NCBI GenBank assembly: GCA_009735695.1
Contig: SRSL01000004.1
Location: 186,001-250,000, forward strand
Length of the DNA stretch: 64,000 bases
From: Christiangramia bathymodioli
Lineage (GTDB): Bacteria > Bacteroidota > Bacteroidia > Flavobacteriales > Flavobacteriaceae
Reading direction: 5' to 3'
Each line of letters begins with the position of its first letter. The first letter of the stretch is position 1. The translations under genes were made by a program, and so were the position numbers. Shown here one piece after another: positions 8,295 through 17,008 of this stretch. The notes under the pieces are model-generated. The model made no database searches. It saw nothing but the letters and a program-made list of their open reading frames with translations, and was not told where the DNA came from.

Positions 8295-10598
8295 ATGAAG
8301 AGATTAAAATTGTTGACCTCTGTATTTTTAATGTTCGTTTTCGCGGGGCTTTCGGCTCAGGAGAACGGCCAGGAAAAAGAACGGCAGGAAGGGCACACAA
8401 ACCAGAACAAATTCAGGCAAATGTATATGGAGTTTGCCACTCCAAACCAGTATCGTACGGCTTCAGGTGCTCCGGGCCCTGCATACTACCAGAATGAAGC
8501 CGATTACAAGATGGATATCGTTCTTGACGATAAGAATTCGGTACTAACCGGAGAAGAGACCATCACTTATCATAATAACTCTCCACAGGACCTGGAATAT
8601 CTTTGGGTTCAGCTGGATCAGAATATCAGGAAAAAAGATTCTCCTTCGTTGCAAAAAGATGGCGATGGAATGGCTCCTGTAACCACTCCTTCCAACTTCG
8701 CTAACAAGTATATGGAAGAACCTTTTGATGGTGGTTTCAATATTCAGGCAGTTTCCACTAATGGTGCGCCTTTGAAATATACCATTCATCAAACCATGAT
8801 GCGCATCGATCTGCCGCAACCTCTAAAGTCTGGTGAAAGCTATGAATTCGACATCAAGTGGTCTTACAATATCAATAACCACGTAACCAATCGTGCGCGT
8901 TCAGGTTATGAATATTTTCCAGAAGATGGGAATAAAGCATATGTGATCGCTCAATTCTTTCCAAGAATGGCGGTTTATAATGATGTAGAAGGATGGCAGA
9001 ACATGCAGTTCTGGGGAAGCGGAGAGTTCGCACTTCCTTTTGGAGATTATGAAGTGAACATTACGGTTCCTGCAGATCACGTTATGGAAGCTACCGGTGA
9101 ACTTCAAAACAGAAAGGATGTTTACACCAAAGAAATGATGAAGCGTTACGAGCAGGCACAGAAATCGTATGATAAGCCTGTGATCGTTCGTACTCAGGAA
9201 GAGGCTGAAGCTGCTGAAAAAGGTTTTGCTAGTAAAACTAAAACCTGGAAATACAAGGCCGATATGGTTCGTGATTTCGCCTTCTCGACTTCAAGAAAAT
9301 TCATTCTTGATATGATGGCGACCGATGTTCAGGGTAAGAAAGTGATGGCCGTATCGCTTTATCCTAAAGAGGGAAATCCTCTTTGGGAAGAGTGGTCTAC
9401 CAGAGCTGTTGCAAGCACTTTGAAGTCTTATTCAGATATGACCTTTCAGTATCCGTATCATAAAGCTGTTTCTGTACACGCTAAGAACCAGGGGATGGAG
9501 TATCCAATGATCTGCTGGAACTATGGTCGTCCAGATGAAAATGGAGAGTATAGCGACCGTGTGAAATTCGGAATGATCAGTGTGATCATCCACGAGGTTG
9601 GGCATAACTTCTTCCCAATGATCGTGAACTCTGATGAGCGCCAGTGGGGATGGATGGATGAAGGGATCAATACTTTTGTTCAGTATGTAGCCGAGCAGGA
9701 ATTCGGAAGTGAATATCCACAAGCTATCGCTCCTCTGGACAAGTATCCTTCAAGACGTGGTGAGCCGAGCAAAATTGTTCCTTATATGAAAGGTAACCAG
9801 GATTATATCGCACCAATCATGTCAAATCCTGAAGAGGTTTACCAGTTAGGAAATAATGCTTACGGGAAACCAGCTACGGCTTTAAACATTCTTCGTGAAA
9901 CGGTAATGGGGCGTGAGCTATTCGACTATGCTTTCAAAACCTATTCTCAAAGATGGATGTTCAAGCACCCGACTCCTGAAGATTTCTTCAGAACAATGGA
10001 GGATGCTTCAAGTATCGATCTTGACTGGTTCTGGAGAGGATGGTTTTATACTACAGATAATGTTGATATAGGAATTAAAGAAGTGAATAAGTATTATGTT
10101 ACCGATAAGCCTACCGAAGCCGGTAAGGAATTATTACAACGTTACGGAGCTTCTCCTGAAGAAGTAGACGCGCTTTACGTGGTTACTGAAGAAGACGCTG
10201 AATTCAGCGAAGACATGAAAGAGAAATCTTTATTAGAAAGTTCTCAGACTCTTCAGTCATACGTAATGGATAACTTTAGCGAAGAAGAAAGAAAGAACCT
10301 GAAAGCTCCAAAATATTTCTACCAGGTGGTATTTGAGAAGCCAGGAGGACTGGTGATGCCTTTGATCGTAGAAGTTAGCTATGCCGACGGAACTTCAGAA
10401 AAGATAACTTACCCGGTACAGGTTTGGAGAAAGAACGACCAGGTTGTGAGCAAGGTTATTCCTTCAAATAAGGAAATCACCAGTATCGTGGTAGATCCAG
10501 ATCTTGAAACTGCCGATGTTGACGTGAATAACAACAGCTGGCCTAAAACCGAGAACAAGAACGAGTTCGAAGAATACAAGGAAACCACTGACAAATAA
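8295..10598 (+). CDS. M1 family zinc metallopeptidase, exported
   Basis: 767 residues with a signal peptide (cleavage near GLSAQE). The gluzincin site is complete: His433-Glu434-x-x-His437 in IIHEVGHNFF and the third ligand Glu456 in WMDEG, the standard HExxH-x18-E spacing. N-terminal beta domain motifs (YKMDIVLDDKNSVLTGEETITYHN) match M1 peptidases of Bacteroidetes. The family removes N-terminal residues from peptides; an exported form would process peptides outside the cytoplasm. The C-terminal region (about 590-760) is a beta-rich extension. It is preceded by DUF6702 and closed by a strong terminator. Confidence 0.93.
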   Translation: MKRLKLLTSVFLMFVFAGLSAQENGQEKERQEGHTNQNKFRQMYMEFATPNQYRTASGAPGPAYYQNEADYKMDIVLDDKNSVLTGEETITYHNNSPQDLEYLWVQLDQNIRKKDSPSLQKDGDGMAPVTTPSNFANKYMEEPFDGGFNIQAVSTNGAPLKYTIHQTMMRIDLPQPLKSGESYEFDIKWSYNINNHVTNRARSGYEYFPEDGNKAYVIAQFFPRMAVYNDVEGWQNMQFWGSGEFALPFGDYEVNITVPADHVMEATGELQNRKDVYTKEMMKRYEQAQKSYDKPVIVRTQEEAEAAEKGFASKTKTWKYKADMVRDFAFSTSRKFILDMMATDVQGKKVMAVSLYPKEGNPLWEEWSTRAVASTLKSYSDMTFQYPYHKAVSVHAKNQGMEYPMICWNYGRPDENGEYSDRVKFGMISVIIHEVGHNFFPMIVNSDERQWGWMDEGINTFVQYVAEQEFGSEYPQAIAPLDKYPSRRGEPSKIVPYMKGNQDYIAPIMSNPEEVYQLGNNAYGKPATALNILRETVMGRELFDYAFKTYSQRWMFKHPTPEDFFRTMEDASSIDLDWFWRGWFYTTDNVDIGIKEVNKYYVTDKPTEAGKELLQRYGASPEEVDALYVVTEEDAEFSEDMKEKSLLESSQTLQSYVMDNFSEEERKNLKAPKYFYQVVFEKPGGLVMPLIVEVSYADGTSEKITYPVQVWRKNDQVVSKVIPSNKEITSIVVDPDLETADVDVNNNSWPKTENKNEFEEYKETTDK

Positions 10599-10621
10599 GG
10601 CTTCACAGCCAATAATTATTT

Positions 10622-10650
10622 AAGCCGACTTTAACGAGTCGGCTTTTTTT
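10622..10650 (+). terminator. Rho-independent terminator after the M1 peptidase gene
   Basis: AAGCCGACT (10622-10630) pairs perfectly with AGTCGGCTT (10637-10645) and is followed by a T-run. Confidence 0.9.
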
Positions 10651-10667
10651 ATGCTTAGATTTGTAGT

Positions 10668-10675
10668 TATATTTG
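10668..10675 (+). promoter_or_regulatory. -7 promoter box of tatA
   Basis: TATATTTG fits TAnnTTTG exactly. Transcription would begin about 10681, giving a message with almost no leader before the ATG at 10682 or 10688. No TTG at the expected -33 distance is seen, so this is a half-match only. Confidence 0.5.
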
Positions 10676-10681
10676 CTTGCT

Positions 10682-10963
10682 ATGCATATGATACCTTTGT
10701 TTATAAGTGGAGCTGAAATAGCTTTTATCATGTTTATCCTGGTAATGGTTTTTGGAGCAGACAAGATCCCTGAGATTGCCAGGGGCTTGGGAAAAGGCAT
10801 GAAGGCCATCAGGAATGCTTCTAACGATATCAAGAGCGAGATTCAAAAAAGTGCCGAGAAGCAGGGTATAGATACAGACTTCACCAAAGACGTTCGCGGG
10901 GAGATCGATAAGGTAAAAGAAGATATTGATGAGATCACCGGCTCGGTAAAACGTCGTTTCTAA
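10682..10963 (+). CDS. tatA: Twin-arginine translocase subunit TatA/TatE
   Basis: 93 residues from the ATG at 10682 (an ATG at 10688 is equally possible; a TTG at 10673 is unlikely because it overlaps the promoter box). One membrane helix (about 8-25, AEIAFIMFILVMVFG) is followed by the TatA hinge FGADKIPEIARGLGKGMKAIR and an amphipathic helix, then a charged tail. TatA oligomers form the passage for folded twin-arginine proteins in the inner membrane. tatC is not in this window. A PAP2 phosphatase follows 13 bases later on the same strand. Confidence 0.93.
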   Translation: MHMIPLFISGAEIAFIMFILVMVFGADKIPEIARGLGKGMKAIRNASNDIKSEIQKSAEKQGIDTDFTKDVRGEIDKVKEDIDEITGSVKRRF

Positions 10964-10976
10964 TATTTAATAGGGA

Positions 10977-11534
10977 ATGTGGGAGCAGATTCAGGAATGG
11001 GATCGGGAATTGTTCGTGTATTTAAATAACCTGGGCATTGAAAGGTATGATGCCTTCTGGATTTTCGTCACAAATCCTAGACACTGGATTCCCCTGTATA
11101 TACTGTTCTTCATTTTTTTCTTTTTAGCCTATCACTGGAAAAAAGCCAGTTTTACAACTCTTTTCCTGTTAGCCACTGTTTTTACCACCTGGGGATTTAC
11201 CAATCTTGTCAAGGGGATCGCTTTAAGGTTACGACCTAACAACGAACCAGACCTGGAAGATCTTATCAGGATCCTGCAGGAACCCACCAATTACAGTTTC
11301 TTTTCTGGTCATGCCTCTACCTCTTTCGCGGCTACCACCTTCGTGGTTCTGGCGCTTCGGAATAAAACGCGGTGGATCTACCTAGCTTATATCTGGCCTA
11401 TCATTTTCGTGATGAGTCGTATTTATGTTGGGGTTCACTATCCCGGCGATATCTTCGTGGGAATGACGGTTGGGATCATCATGGCCCTGATCTTTTACCA
11501 AATCTATCTGAAAGCCGGAAGAAGGCTCTATTAG
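10977..11534 (+). CDS. PAP2-family membrane phosphatase
   Basis: 185 residues with about five membrane helices. The three phosphatase motifs are all present: K-x6-RP in KGIALRLRPNNEP, SGH in FFSGHASTSFA, and SR-x5-H-x3-D in SRIYVGVHYPGDI. The family dephosphorylates lipid phosphates such as undecaprenyl pyrophosphate or phosphatidate; the substrate cannot be told here. It lies 13 bases after tatA and probably shares its transcript, with the convergent methyltransferase ending two bases beyond its stop. Confidence 0.92.
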   Translation: MWEQIQEWDRELFVYLNNLGIERYDAFWIFVTNPRHWIPLYILFFIFFFLAYHWKKASFTTLFLLATVFTTWGFTNLVKGIALRLRPNNEPDLEDLIRILQEPTNYSFFSGHASTSFAATTFVVLALRNKTRWIYLAYIWPIIFVMSRIYVGVHYPGDIFVGMTVGIIMALIFYQIYLKAGRRLY

Positions 11535-11536
11535 AT

Positions 11537-12178
11537 TTACTTTACCCGGCTAATCGTAAGCCCGTCTCTTAGCGGAAGGATTACCGTTTCCACCCGTGGA
11601 TCTTCAGCCAGCAATTTGTTATAGACTAGTAGAGCCTGTGTAGATTCATCATCAGTCTTAACCTTTTCAACCACTTTTCCAGACCACAGAACATTATCGG
11701 AAAGTATAATTCCTCCGGGATTCATTTTACCGATAATTAACTCGAAATATTTTGGATAATTGGGCTTGTCGGCGTCGATGAAAACCAGGTCGAATTTTTC
11801 ATCGATTTGTGGGATTATCTCGGTTGCGTCTCCCAGATATTGCTTGATCTGTTTTGAGTAAGGAGAGCTTTCGAAATACTTCTTCTGAAAATCGAAAAGT
11901 TCCTCGTTCACGTCGATTGTATGCAATTTTCCTCCAGCGGTTAAGCCTTCGGCCAAACATAAAGCCGAATAACCTGTGTAGGTGCCTATCTCGAGTATAG
12001 ACTCTGGCATTTTTATTTTTGACAATAAACTCAAAACTCTTCCCTGGTAATGTCCGCTAAGCATTCGTGGCTGAAGCATTTTCTGGTTGGTTTCACGATT
12101 CAGTTTCGCGAGCAACTCAGGTTCTTTTGCAGAATGAGCAACTATATAATCATCCAGGTCTTCAGGTAAAAAATGCAT
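11537..12178 (-). CDS. SAM-dependent O-methyltransferase (catechol/caffeoyl-CoA type)
   Basis: 213 residues. The SAM-binding motif is ILEIGTYTGYSALCLAEGL (about 55-75) with HTIDVNEE next, and the metal-binding region FDLVFIDADKPNYPKYFE is typical of cation-dependent O-methyltransferases (COMT/CCoAOMT-like). The substrate is unknown in bacteria of this kind. It is transcribed toward the PAP2 gene and away from kynU; the short gap with PAP2 (two bases) leaves no terminator between the convergent genes. Confidence 0.9.
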   Translation of the reverse strand: MHFLPEDLDDYIVAHSAKEPELLAKLNRETNQKMLQPRMLSGHYQGRVLSLLSKIKMPESILEIGTYTGYSALCLAEGLTAGGKLHTIDVNEELFDFQKKYFESSPYSKQIKQYLGDATEIIPQIDEKFDLVFIDADKPNYPKYFELIIGKMNPGGIILSDNVLWSGKVVEKVKTDDESTQALLVYNKLLAEDPRVETVILPLRDGLTISRVK

Positions 12179-12247
12179 GCCGATTTTTTTTGCGAATTTA
12201 AAGATTTTAGGTGGTGTTTTGGAGCCTTTCGATTAAAAACGAAATCG

Positions 12248-12255
12248 TATTTTTG
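12248..12255 (+). promoter_or_regulatory. -7 promoter box of kynU
   Basis: TATTTTTG is an exact TAnnTTTG match 15 bases before the ATG at 12271. It lies inside the longer open frame that starts at 12211 and so argues against that upstream start. Confidence 0.55.
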
Positions 12256-12270
12256 TCAAAAACCAAAAAT

Positions 12271-13578
12271 ATGCAGTTTGAAAACTCCAGGGATTTTGCC
12301 CGGGAATTGGATAGAAAAGATAAGCTTGCCAGGTATCGTGAAGAATTCATTTTTCCCAGGGTGAATGACCGGGAAGTGATTTATTTCGTGGGAAATTCAC
12401 TCGGACTTCAACCTAAACGAGCCAGGAAATATGTAGATGAGGTCATGAAAGACTGGGCCGAACTGGGTGTGGAAGGACATTTTTATGCTGAGAAACCCTG
12501 GTGGGATTACCACGAGCGATTTTCAGAAAAACTTGCAAAGATAGTGGGAGCAATGCCTTCCGAAGTGACCGTCATGAACACCCTAACGGTGAATCTTCAC
12601 CTGCTGATGGTTTCTTTTTACAGGCCCACTGCCAAACGCTTCAAGATCATCTGTGAAGAAAAGGCCTTCCCCAGCGACCAGTATATGATTGCAAGCCAGG
12701 TGCGTTTTCATGGTTATGATCCTGAAGATGCCATTGTAGAGATCAAAAAACGAGATGGAGAGAATAATTTTAGAACCGAAGATATTTTAAAGACCATTGA
12801 AGAGGTAGGAGACGAGTGCGCCCTGGTTCTCATTGGTGGAGTGAACTATTATACTGGTCAGGTTTTCGACATGGAAGCCATCACAAAAGCAGGGCATGAA
12901 ATTGGTGCTTTTGTTGGCTGGGATCTGGCTCATGCCGCCGGAAATGTTGAGCTGAAACTGAGCGAATGGAATGTTGATTTCGCCGCCTGGTGCAGTTATA
13001 AATACATGAATTCAGGGCCTGGAAATGCCTCAGGTTGTTTTATAAACGAGAAATATCATAATAAAAAGGATATACCGCGTTTCGAAGGCTGGTGGGGTCA
13101 CAACAAGGAAAGGCGATTCCTGATGGAGCCTGAATTCCAGCCAGAGCCTACGGCAAATGCCTGGCAAATAAGCAACGCGCCAATTCTGGCGCTCGCTCCA
13201 TACCTCGCGTCGCTGGAAATGTTCGATGAGGTTGGGATGCCAGCGCTTATTGAAAAAAGAGATAAGATAGTAGCCTATCTTGAATTCATTCTGCATGAGA
13301 TCGACAAGGAAGTGGAAAGCACTTTCGAGGTAATAACTCCAGCCGATCAGAAGGCAAGAGGTACTCAGTTATCGGTATTCTTACATGGAGAAGGACGTGA
13401 ATTATTCAAATTTCTAATGGATAACGGCGTGATAACCGACTGGCGGGAGCCAAATGTGATAAGGCTGGCACCAGCGCCTTTCTACTGCTCTTTTGAAGAT
13501 ATGTATGAATTCGGGCAGATACTTAAAAAGGGAATTCTTGAGCGGCAAAAAAGAACCAAAAAAGAAAAGGAGGCTTAA
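12271..13578 (+). CDS. kynU: Kynureninase
   Basis: 435 residues from ATG 12271, close to the usual length; the 20 extra codons upstream overlap the promoter box. The enzyme is PLP-dependent and cleaves kynurenine or 3-hydroxykynurenine to (3-hydroxy)anthranilate and alanine. Seen: FVGNSLGLQPKRARKYVDE, HFYAEKPWWDYHERF, VMNTLTVNLHLLM, GWDLAHAAGNVEL, and the PLP lysine in WCSYKYMNSGPG, then GWWGHNKERRF. kmo lies at 20789 on the same strand; together they serve NAD synthesis from tryptophan. The stop codon is inside the following terminator stem. Confidence 0.96.
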   Translation: MQFENSRDFARELDRKDKLARYREEFIFPRVNDREVIYFVGNSLGLQPKRARKYVDEVMKDWAELGVEGHFYAEKPWWDYHERFSEKLAKIVGAMPSEVTVMNTLTVNLHLLMVSFYRPTAKRFKIICEEKAFPSDQYMIASQVRFHGYDPEDAIVEIKKRDGENNFRTEDILKTIEEVGDECALVLIGGVNYYTGQVFDMEAITKAGHEIGAFVGWDLAHAAGNVELKLSEWNVDFAAWCSYKYMNSGPGNASGCFINEKYHNKKDIPRFEGWWGHNKERRFLMEPEFQPEPTANAWQISNAPILALAPYLASLEMFDEVGMPALIEKRDKIVAYLEFILHEIDKEVESTFEVITPADQKARGTQLSVFLHGEGRELFKFLMDNGVITDWREPNVIRLAPAPFYCSFEDMYEFGQILKKGILERQKRTKKEKEA

Positions 13579-13591
13579 GCCTCCTTTTTTT
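13565..13591 (+). terminator. Rho-independent terminator overlapping the kynU stop codon
   Basis: A perfect 12-bp inverted repeat (AAAAGGAGGCTT with AAGCCTCCTTTT, 13565-13588) followed by Ts. The TAA stop at 13576-13578 sits at its centre. Confidence 0.85.
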
Positions 13592-13605
13592 AGTCTAATA
13601 AATCC

Positions 13606-14274
13606 TCATTCCACAGAAATATCGCTAAAGTATAGCTCGAAACTTCCGTCTGCCGACTTATGGGATTTGGCGATTTTAACGCCTTTGTAATCCTGGTAAT
13701 CCTCCCAGGTCGTTGCCATTTCGCGGCCACCACCAGCGGCTTTATAAACCCATTCCTGGATCATATAATCATCATCGAAGTAGATGTCATAGCTGTCACC
13801 TGGAGTATAACCGCCTTCTGAAGGATAGCTTACCGTTAACATCTGCATTTCTTTTCCGCTGATAGGCGCCTTGGCTGTCTTTACCTCGCTGAAATCGGCA
13901 TCAGACCATTCCAGCTGAAATGGAAATAGAAGCCAGTACGTATCATTGATGAATCGCTGATCAATATTTTCATCTTCTTTGGCAATTGTATCGGTCTTCT
14001 GGTAGGTTAGGGTGGTGTCCTTATCGGTCATCCTGATCTTATCGGTTTCGGTGTTCCATTCCCATTTTCTGCTGGACCGCAGGCTATCATTTACTTTTAC
14101 ATTGAAGGTAAAATGTAACTTTTTGATGCTGTCAAATTCCTGTAGTCCGTTTGCCATGGCAATCTTTTCAGGTACCGTTTGTGGTTCTGAATGTTGTTCC
14201 GTGGATTTATTTGAATTATCCTGGCAGGAAGAAACCAGAATTGCCAGAATCAATAATGGAAGTAATTTTTTCAT
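13606..14274 (-). CDS. DUF6503-like lipoprotein
   Basis: 222 residues. The lipoprotein signal is MKKLLPLLILAILVSSCQD (Cys about 17), followed by a Ser/Gln/Glu-rich linker and a beta-rich domain whose strands (LHFTFNVKVND, KWEWNTETDKIRM, YWLLFPFQLEW, DSYDIYFDDDYMIQEWVYK) look like the LolA/outer-membrane-carrier-like fold that I associate with DUF6503 in Flavobacteria. A role in lipid or lipoprotein handling is inference. It follows the SDR gene with a 64-base gap and converges with kynU. Confidence 0.72.
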   Translation of the reverse strand: MKKLLPLLILAILVSSCQDNSNKSTEQHSEPQTVPEKIAMANGLQEFDSIKKLHFTFNVKVNDSLRSSRKWEWNTETDKIRMTDKDTTLTYQKTDTIAKEDENIDQRFINDTYWLLFPFQLEWSDADFSEVKTAKAPISGKEMQMLTVSYPSEGGYTPGDSYDIYFDDDYMIQEWVYKAAGGGREMATTWEDYQDYKGVKIAKSHKSADGSFELYFSDISVE

Positions 14275-14338
14275 GAGTGTTTTAGTTGAAAGTTTTAATA
14301 TTCAGGAATTTACTAAAATCATTTAAATCAGGCAGTTT

Positions 14339-15097
14339 TTATAATGCGATGATACTCATTCCACCATCTGCTACGATATTCTGCCCAGTGATAAAAGAAG
14401 ACTTATCCATGGCCAGGAAACTGATGATAGCAGATATTTCTTCCGGTTCGCCAACTCTACCTAAAGGAGTACGATTCAGAATCGCATTCATTCTCCTTTC
14501 ATCTTTTAAATACCCATCGGTAAGCGGAGTCTTGATGAACCAGGGTGATACCGCATTCACTCGAATCCCTTCTTTGGCCCATTCCGCAGCCAGGCTTCTG
14601 GTTTGCTGTAACAGCCCAGATTTAGACATGGCATACGGAGTACCTGTACCAACATCCTGAATGGCAGCTGAAGAAGCAATATTGATCACTGAAGAAGATT
14701 CTGCATTTTTAAGGTAAGGGAACAGCAACCTACTAAGTTCGAATGGCGCCAGTAAATTGATCTCCACTACTTTTCTGAATTCGTCGTTAGTATATTCATG
14801 AGCTCTTTTCCGGATGTTGATCCCTGCATTATTAACCAGAATATCCAGGCGGCTCCCCTGATTCGAAATCCAGTTCTTTAATTCTTCACGGTCTTCGGCA
14901 CTGGATGAATCCGATGCTATTCCGGTGCAAGCATAGCCCTTTTCTCTCAATTCTTTTTCAAATTCCTTTACGTCTTTCTCGTTCCTGGCCGTGAATAATA
15001 CTTCAGCTCCCAATTCCAGGAACTCCAGGACGGCCGCCCGGCCAATTCCTTTAGTTCCACCTGTTATCAGCGCTTTTTTATTTTCCAGTTTCCACAT
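14339..15097 (-). CDS. Short-chain dehydrogenase/reductase
   Basis: 252 residues, classical SDR length. Cofactor motif TGGTKGIGRA near residue 12, NNAG in DILVNNAGINIRKRA, and catalytic Ser-Tyr-Lys in INIASSAAIQ...YAMSKSG are complete; the C-terminal DGGMS motif is present. FTARNEKD at the end of beta-2 suggests NADP(H) preference because of the Arg, which is inference. The closest named family by eye is tropinone-reductase-like or glucose-1-dehydrogenase-like SDRs, but substrate prediction within SDRs is unreliable. It begins 24 bases after the terminator of the small membrane gene. Confidence 0.92.
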   Translation of the reverse strand: MWKLENKKALITGGTKGIGRAAVLEFLELGAEVLFTARNEKDVKEFEKELREKGYACTGIASDSSSAEDREELKNWISNQGSRLDILVNNAGINIRKRAHEYTNDEFRKVVEINLLAPFELSRLLFPYLKNAESSSVINIASSAAIQDVGTGTPYAMSKSGLLQQTRSLAAEWAKEGIRVNAVSPWFIKTPLTDGYLKDERRMNAILNRTPLGRVGEPEEISAIISFLAMDKSSFITGQNIVADGGMSIIAL

Positions 15098-15120
15098 TTG
15101 AATTGATTTTTTACAAAAAT

Positions 15121-15156
15121 AAACAACAAAAAACCCTTTGATCGCTCAAAGGGTTT
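15121..15156 (-). terminator. Rho-independent terminator after the 51-aa membrane protein gene
   Basis: AAACCCTTTGA (15131-15141) pairs with TCAAAGGGTTT (15146-15156); the minus strand then runs into a T-rich tract (A-rich at 15121-15130). Confidence 0.85.
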
Positions 15157-15174
15157 ACTTTCAAAGTCAAAATT

Positions 15175-15330
15175 TTAAAGTCGTCTTCCTGTTAATAATT
15201 TGTAGAGCACAAGAATTACAGCGAGAACGATCAGGATGTGAATGATGCTTCCAAGGTCTGGAAAGGCAAAATATCCTACAAGCCATCCAATAATTAATAG
15301 GACAATAATAAGCCAAATTAGATCTCTCAT
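15175..15330 (-). CDS. Small membrane protein of the lmo0937/DUF5670 type
   Basis: 51 residues (ATG at 15328-15330, stop at 15175-15177). The sequence begins MRDLIWLIIVLLIIGWLVGYF, has a short hinge FPDLGSIIH, a second hydrophobic helix and ends YKLLTGRRL. Two short membrane helices joined by a Gly/Pro hinge match the 'lmo0937 family membrane protein' pattern known across bacteria; function is unknown, though such proteins are often stress related. It has its own terminator and stands between the SDR gene and the photolyase operon. Confidence 0.85.
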   Translation of the reverse strand: MRDLIWLIIVLLIIGWLVGYFAFPDLGSIIHILIVLAVILVLYKLLTGRRL

Positions 15331-15460
15331 GTCAGGTTGATTTTAAACACGTAGTGTTTTAATTGGTTAAAGAATAAACTGTTTTATTTAAATGCTACTA
15401 CTAATTTAGATAATCAAAATCCCCGTGAGTCCGCATTTAACCTTGATTTAACGTTGGGAG

Positions 15461-17008
15461 TTAAAAATCTGAAGGCTTATTTATGATGTCCCTGGCTCTT
15501 TTTCTGATCTTTTGCATTTCTTCCGGATCCTTTTTATCTAAAAGGCTCATCATCATATTCATTCGCTGGTTATCGGCGAATTCATCCCTTTTAGAGTCCA
15601 GAAAATTCCAGTAAAGACTATTAAAAGGACAGGCATCTTCTTCGGTTTTCTTATTGACCTTATAATGGCAATTCTTGCAGTAATTGCTCATCTTATTGAT
15701 ATAACTCCCGCTGGAAACATAGGGCTTGGTAGCTACGATTCCGCCATCGGCGAACTGGCTCATTCCGCGGGTATTGGTGATCTCTACCCATTCTATGGCG
15801 TCTATATAGATCCCCAGGTACCAGGCATCTACTTCATCGGGATGAGTTTGGGTAAGCAGTGCATAATTTCCCGTGATCATCAAACGCTGAATATGATGAG
15901 CGTACGCGTTTTCCAAACTGTTCTTGATGCTGTGATGTAAACAGTTCATTTTGGTCTTGGCATCCCAGTAAAAGCCCGGTAATTCATTCTGATTCCTTAA
16001 TTTATTGCTTCTTCGATAACCCGGCATTTCTTTCCAGTAAATACCGCGCATATATTCCCTCCAGCCCAGAATTTGCCGAATAAAACCTTCAACCTGGGAG
16101 ATATCGATCGCGTCTTTATGGTCGTAATAATGGTCTAAAACCGATTCGATCACTTCTTTTGGACTTAGCATTTTCGAGTTCATACAAAATGAAAGTCTGG
16201 AATGGAAAAGGTATGCCTGTTCCGTATGCATGGCATCCTGAAAATCCCCAAAATGAACCAGCAGATTCTTGCAGAAGTAATTGAGCACCTGTAACGAATC
16301 TTCCCGACTCGTTGGCCAGTTAAAATTTGTAGCCTGTATAGACCCCATGCTTTCTATGCCTGCTTTTTTGATCTCTTCCAGCAAACCCGACACATCTTTC
16401 CTGAAGCCTCTTTCATGCGGGATCTCCACCTCGCCCTTCCATTTCTTACGATTGGATTTATCGAAATTCCATTTCCCGCCTTCCGGATTATTTTCATTCA
16501 CCATCAGGATGTCATGTTTTTTACGCATATCCCGGTAGAAATACTCCATGGTGAGTTGTTTCTTACCTTCATAGAATTTCTCCAGGTCGGTTCTGGATGT
16601 ATAAAAATGTTCGGTATCGAAAGCCTCGGTTTGGATCTCGACATCCTTGCAGAAATCTTTCAGTTGCTCATCCAGCCGGTATTCGTCTGGTAACTGGTAT
16701 TCCAACTTTTCAAAATTATGATCGGAGATGAGTTTTTTAAGATTATCTGGTAAATTTTGCTTGTTTTTAGGATCGCCTATTTTCAGGTAGATCAGCTTAT
16801 GGTTTCTTTCTTCAAGATAATCGGCGAAATTTCGCATGGCGCTAAAGAAGGCCACGATCTTCTGAATATGATGTTTTACATAATCGGTTTCCTGCCTCAT
16901 TTCCATCAATACATAAGTAATATGATCCTGGTCGCCATTATACCAGCTGTGCTTGTGATTGAGCTGGTCGCCCAGAATGAGTCGGAGTGTTTTTAATTTT
17001 TCAGCCAT
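15461..17008 (-). CDS. Fe-S bacterial cryptochrome/photolyase (PhrB/CryB-like, (6-4)-type)
   Basis: 515 residues. The N-terminus LRLILGDQLNHKHSW and body motifs (QATNFNWPTSREDSL, QILGWREYMRGIYW, NTRGMSQFADGG) match the prokaryotic photolyases with an iron-sulphur cluster. Candidate cluster ligands are Cys356, Cys444, Cys447 and Cys460; the spacing (88, 3, 13) equals that of the known PhrB ligands C350, C438, C441, C454. The characterised relative repairs (6-4) photoproducts with FAD and a ribolumazine antenna. The gene overlaps cry-DASH by 16 bases and ends a four-gene operon. It may be a repair enzyme or a light sensor; repair is more likely. Confidence 0.93.
   Translation of the reverse strand: MAEKLKTLRLILGDQLNHKHSWYNGDQDHITYVLMEMRQETDYVKHHIQKIVAFFSAMRNFADYLEERNHKLIYLKIGDPKNKQNLPDNLKKLISDHNFEKLEYQLPDEYRLDEQLKDFCKDVEIQTEAFDTEHFYTSRTDLEKFYEGKKQLTMEYFYRDMRKKHDILMVNENNPEGGKWNFDKSNRKKWKGEVEIPHERGFRKDVSGLLEEIKKAGIESMGSIQATNFNWPTSREDSLQVLNYFCKNLLVHFGDFQDAMHTEQAYLFHSRLSFCMNSKMLSPKEVIESVLDHYYDHKDAIDISQVEGFIRQILGWREYMRGIYWKEMPGYRRSNKLRNQNELPGFYWDAKTKMNCLHHSIKNSLENAYAHHIQRLMITGNYALLTQTHPDEVDAWYLGIYIDAIEWVEITNTRGMSQFADGGIVATKPYVSSGSYINKMSNYCKNCHYKVNKKTEEDACPFNSLYWNFLDSKRDEFADNQRMNMMMSLLDKKDPEEMQKIRKRARDIINKPSDF

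Noticed and set aside
12211-12270. Longer kynU start at 12211
   Set aside because: The TATTTTTG promoter box lies inside it and the added residues (Lys/Phe-rich) do not match kynureninases.
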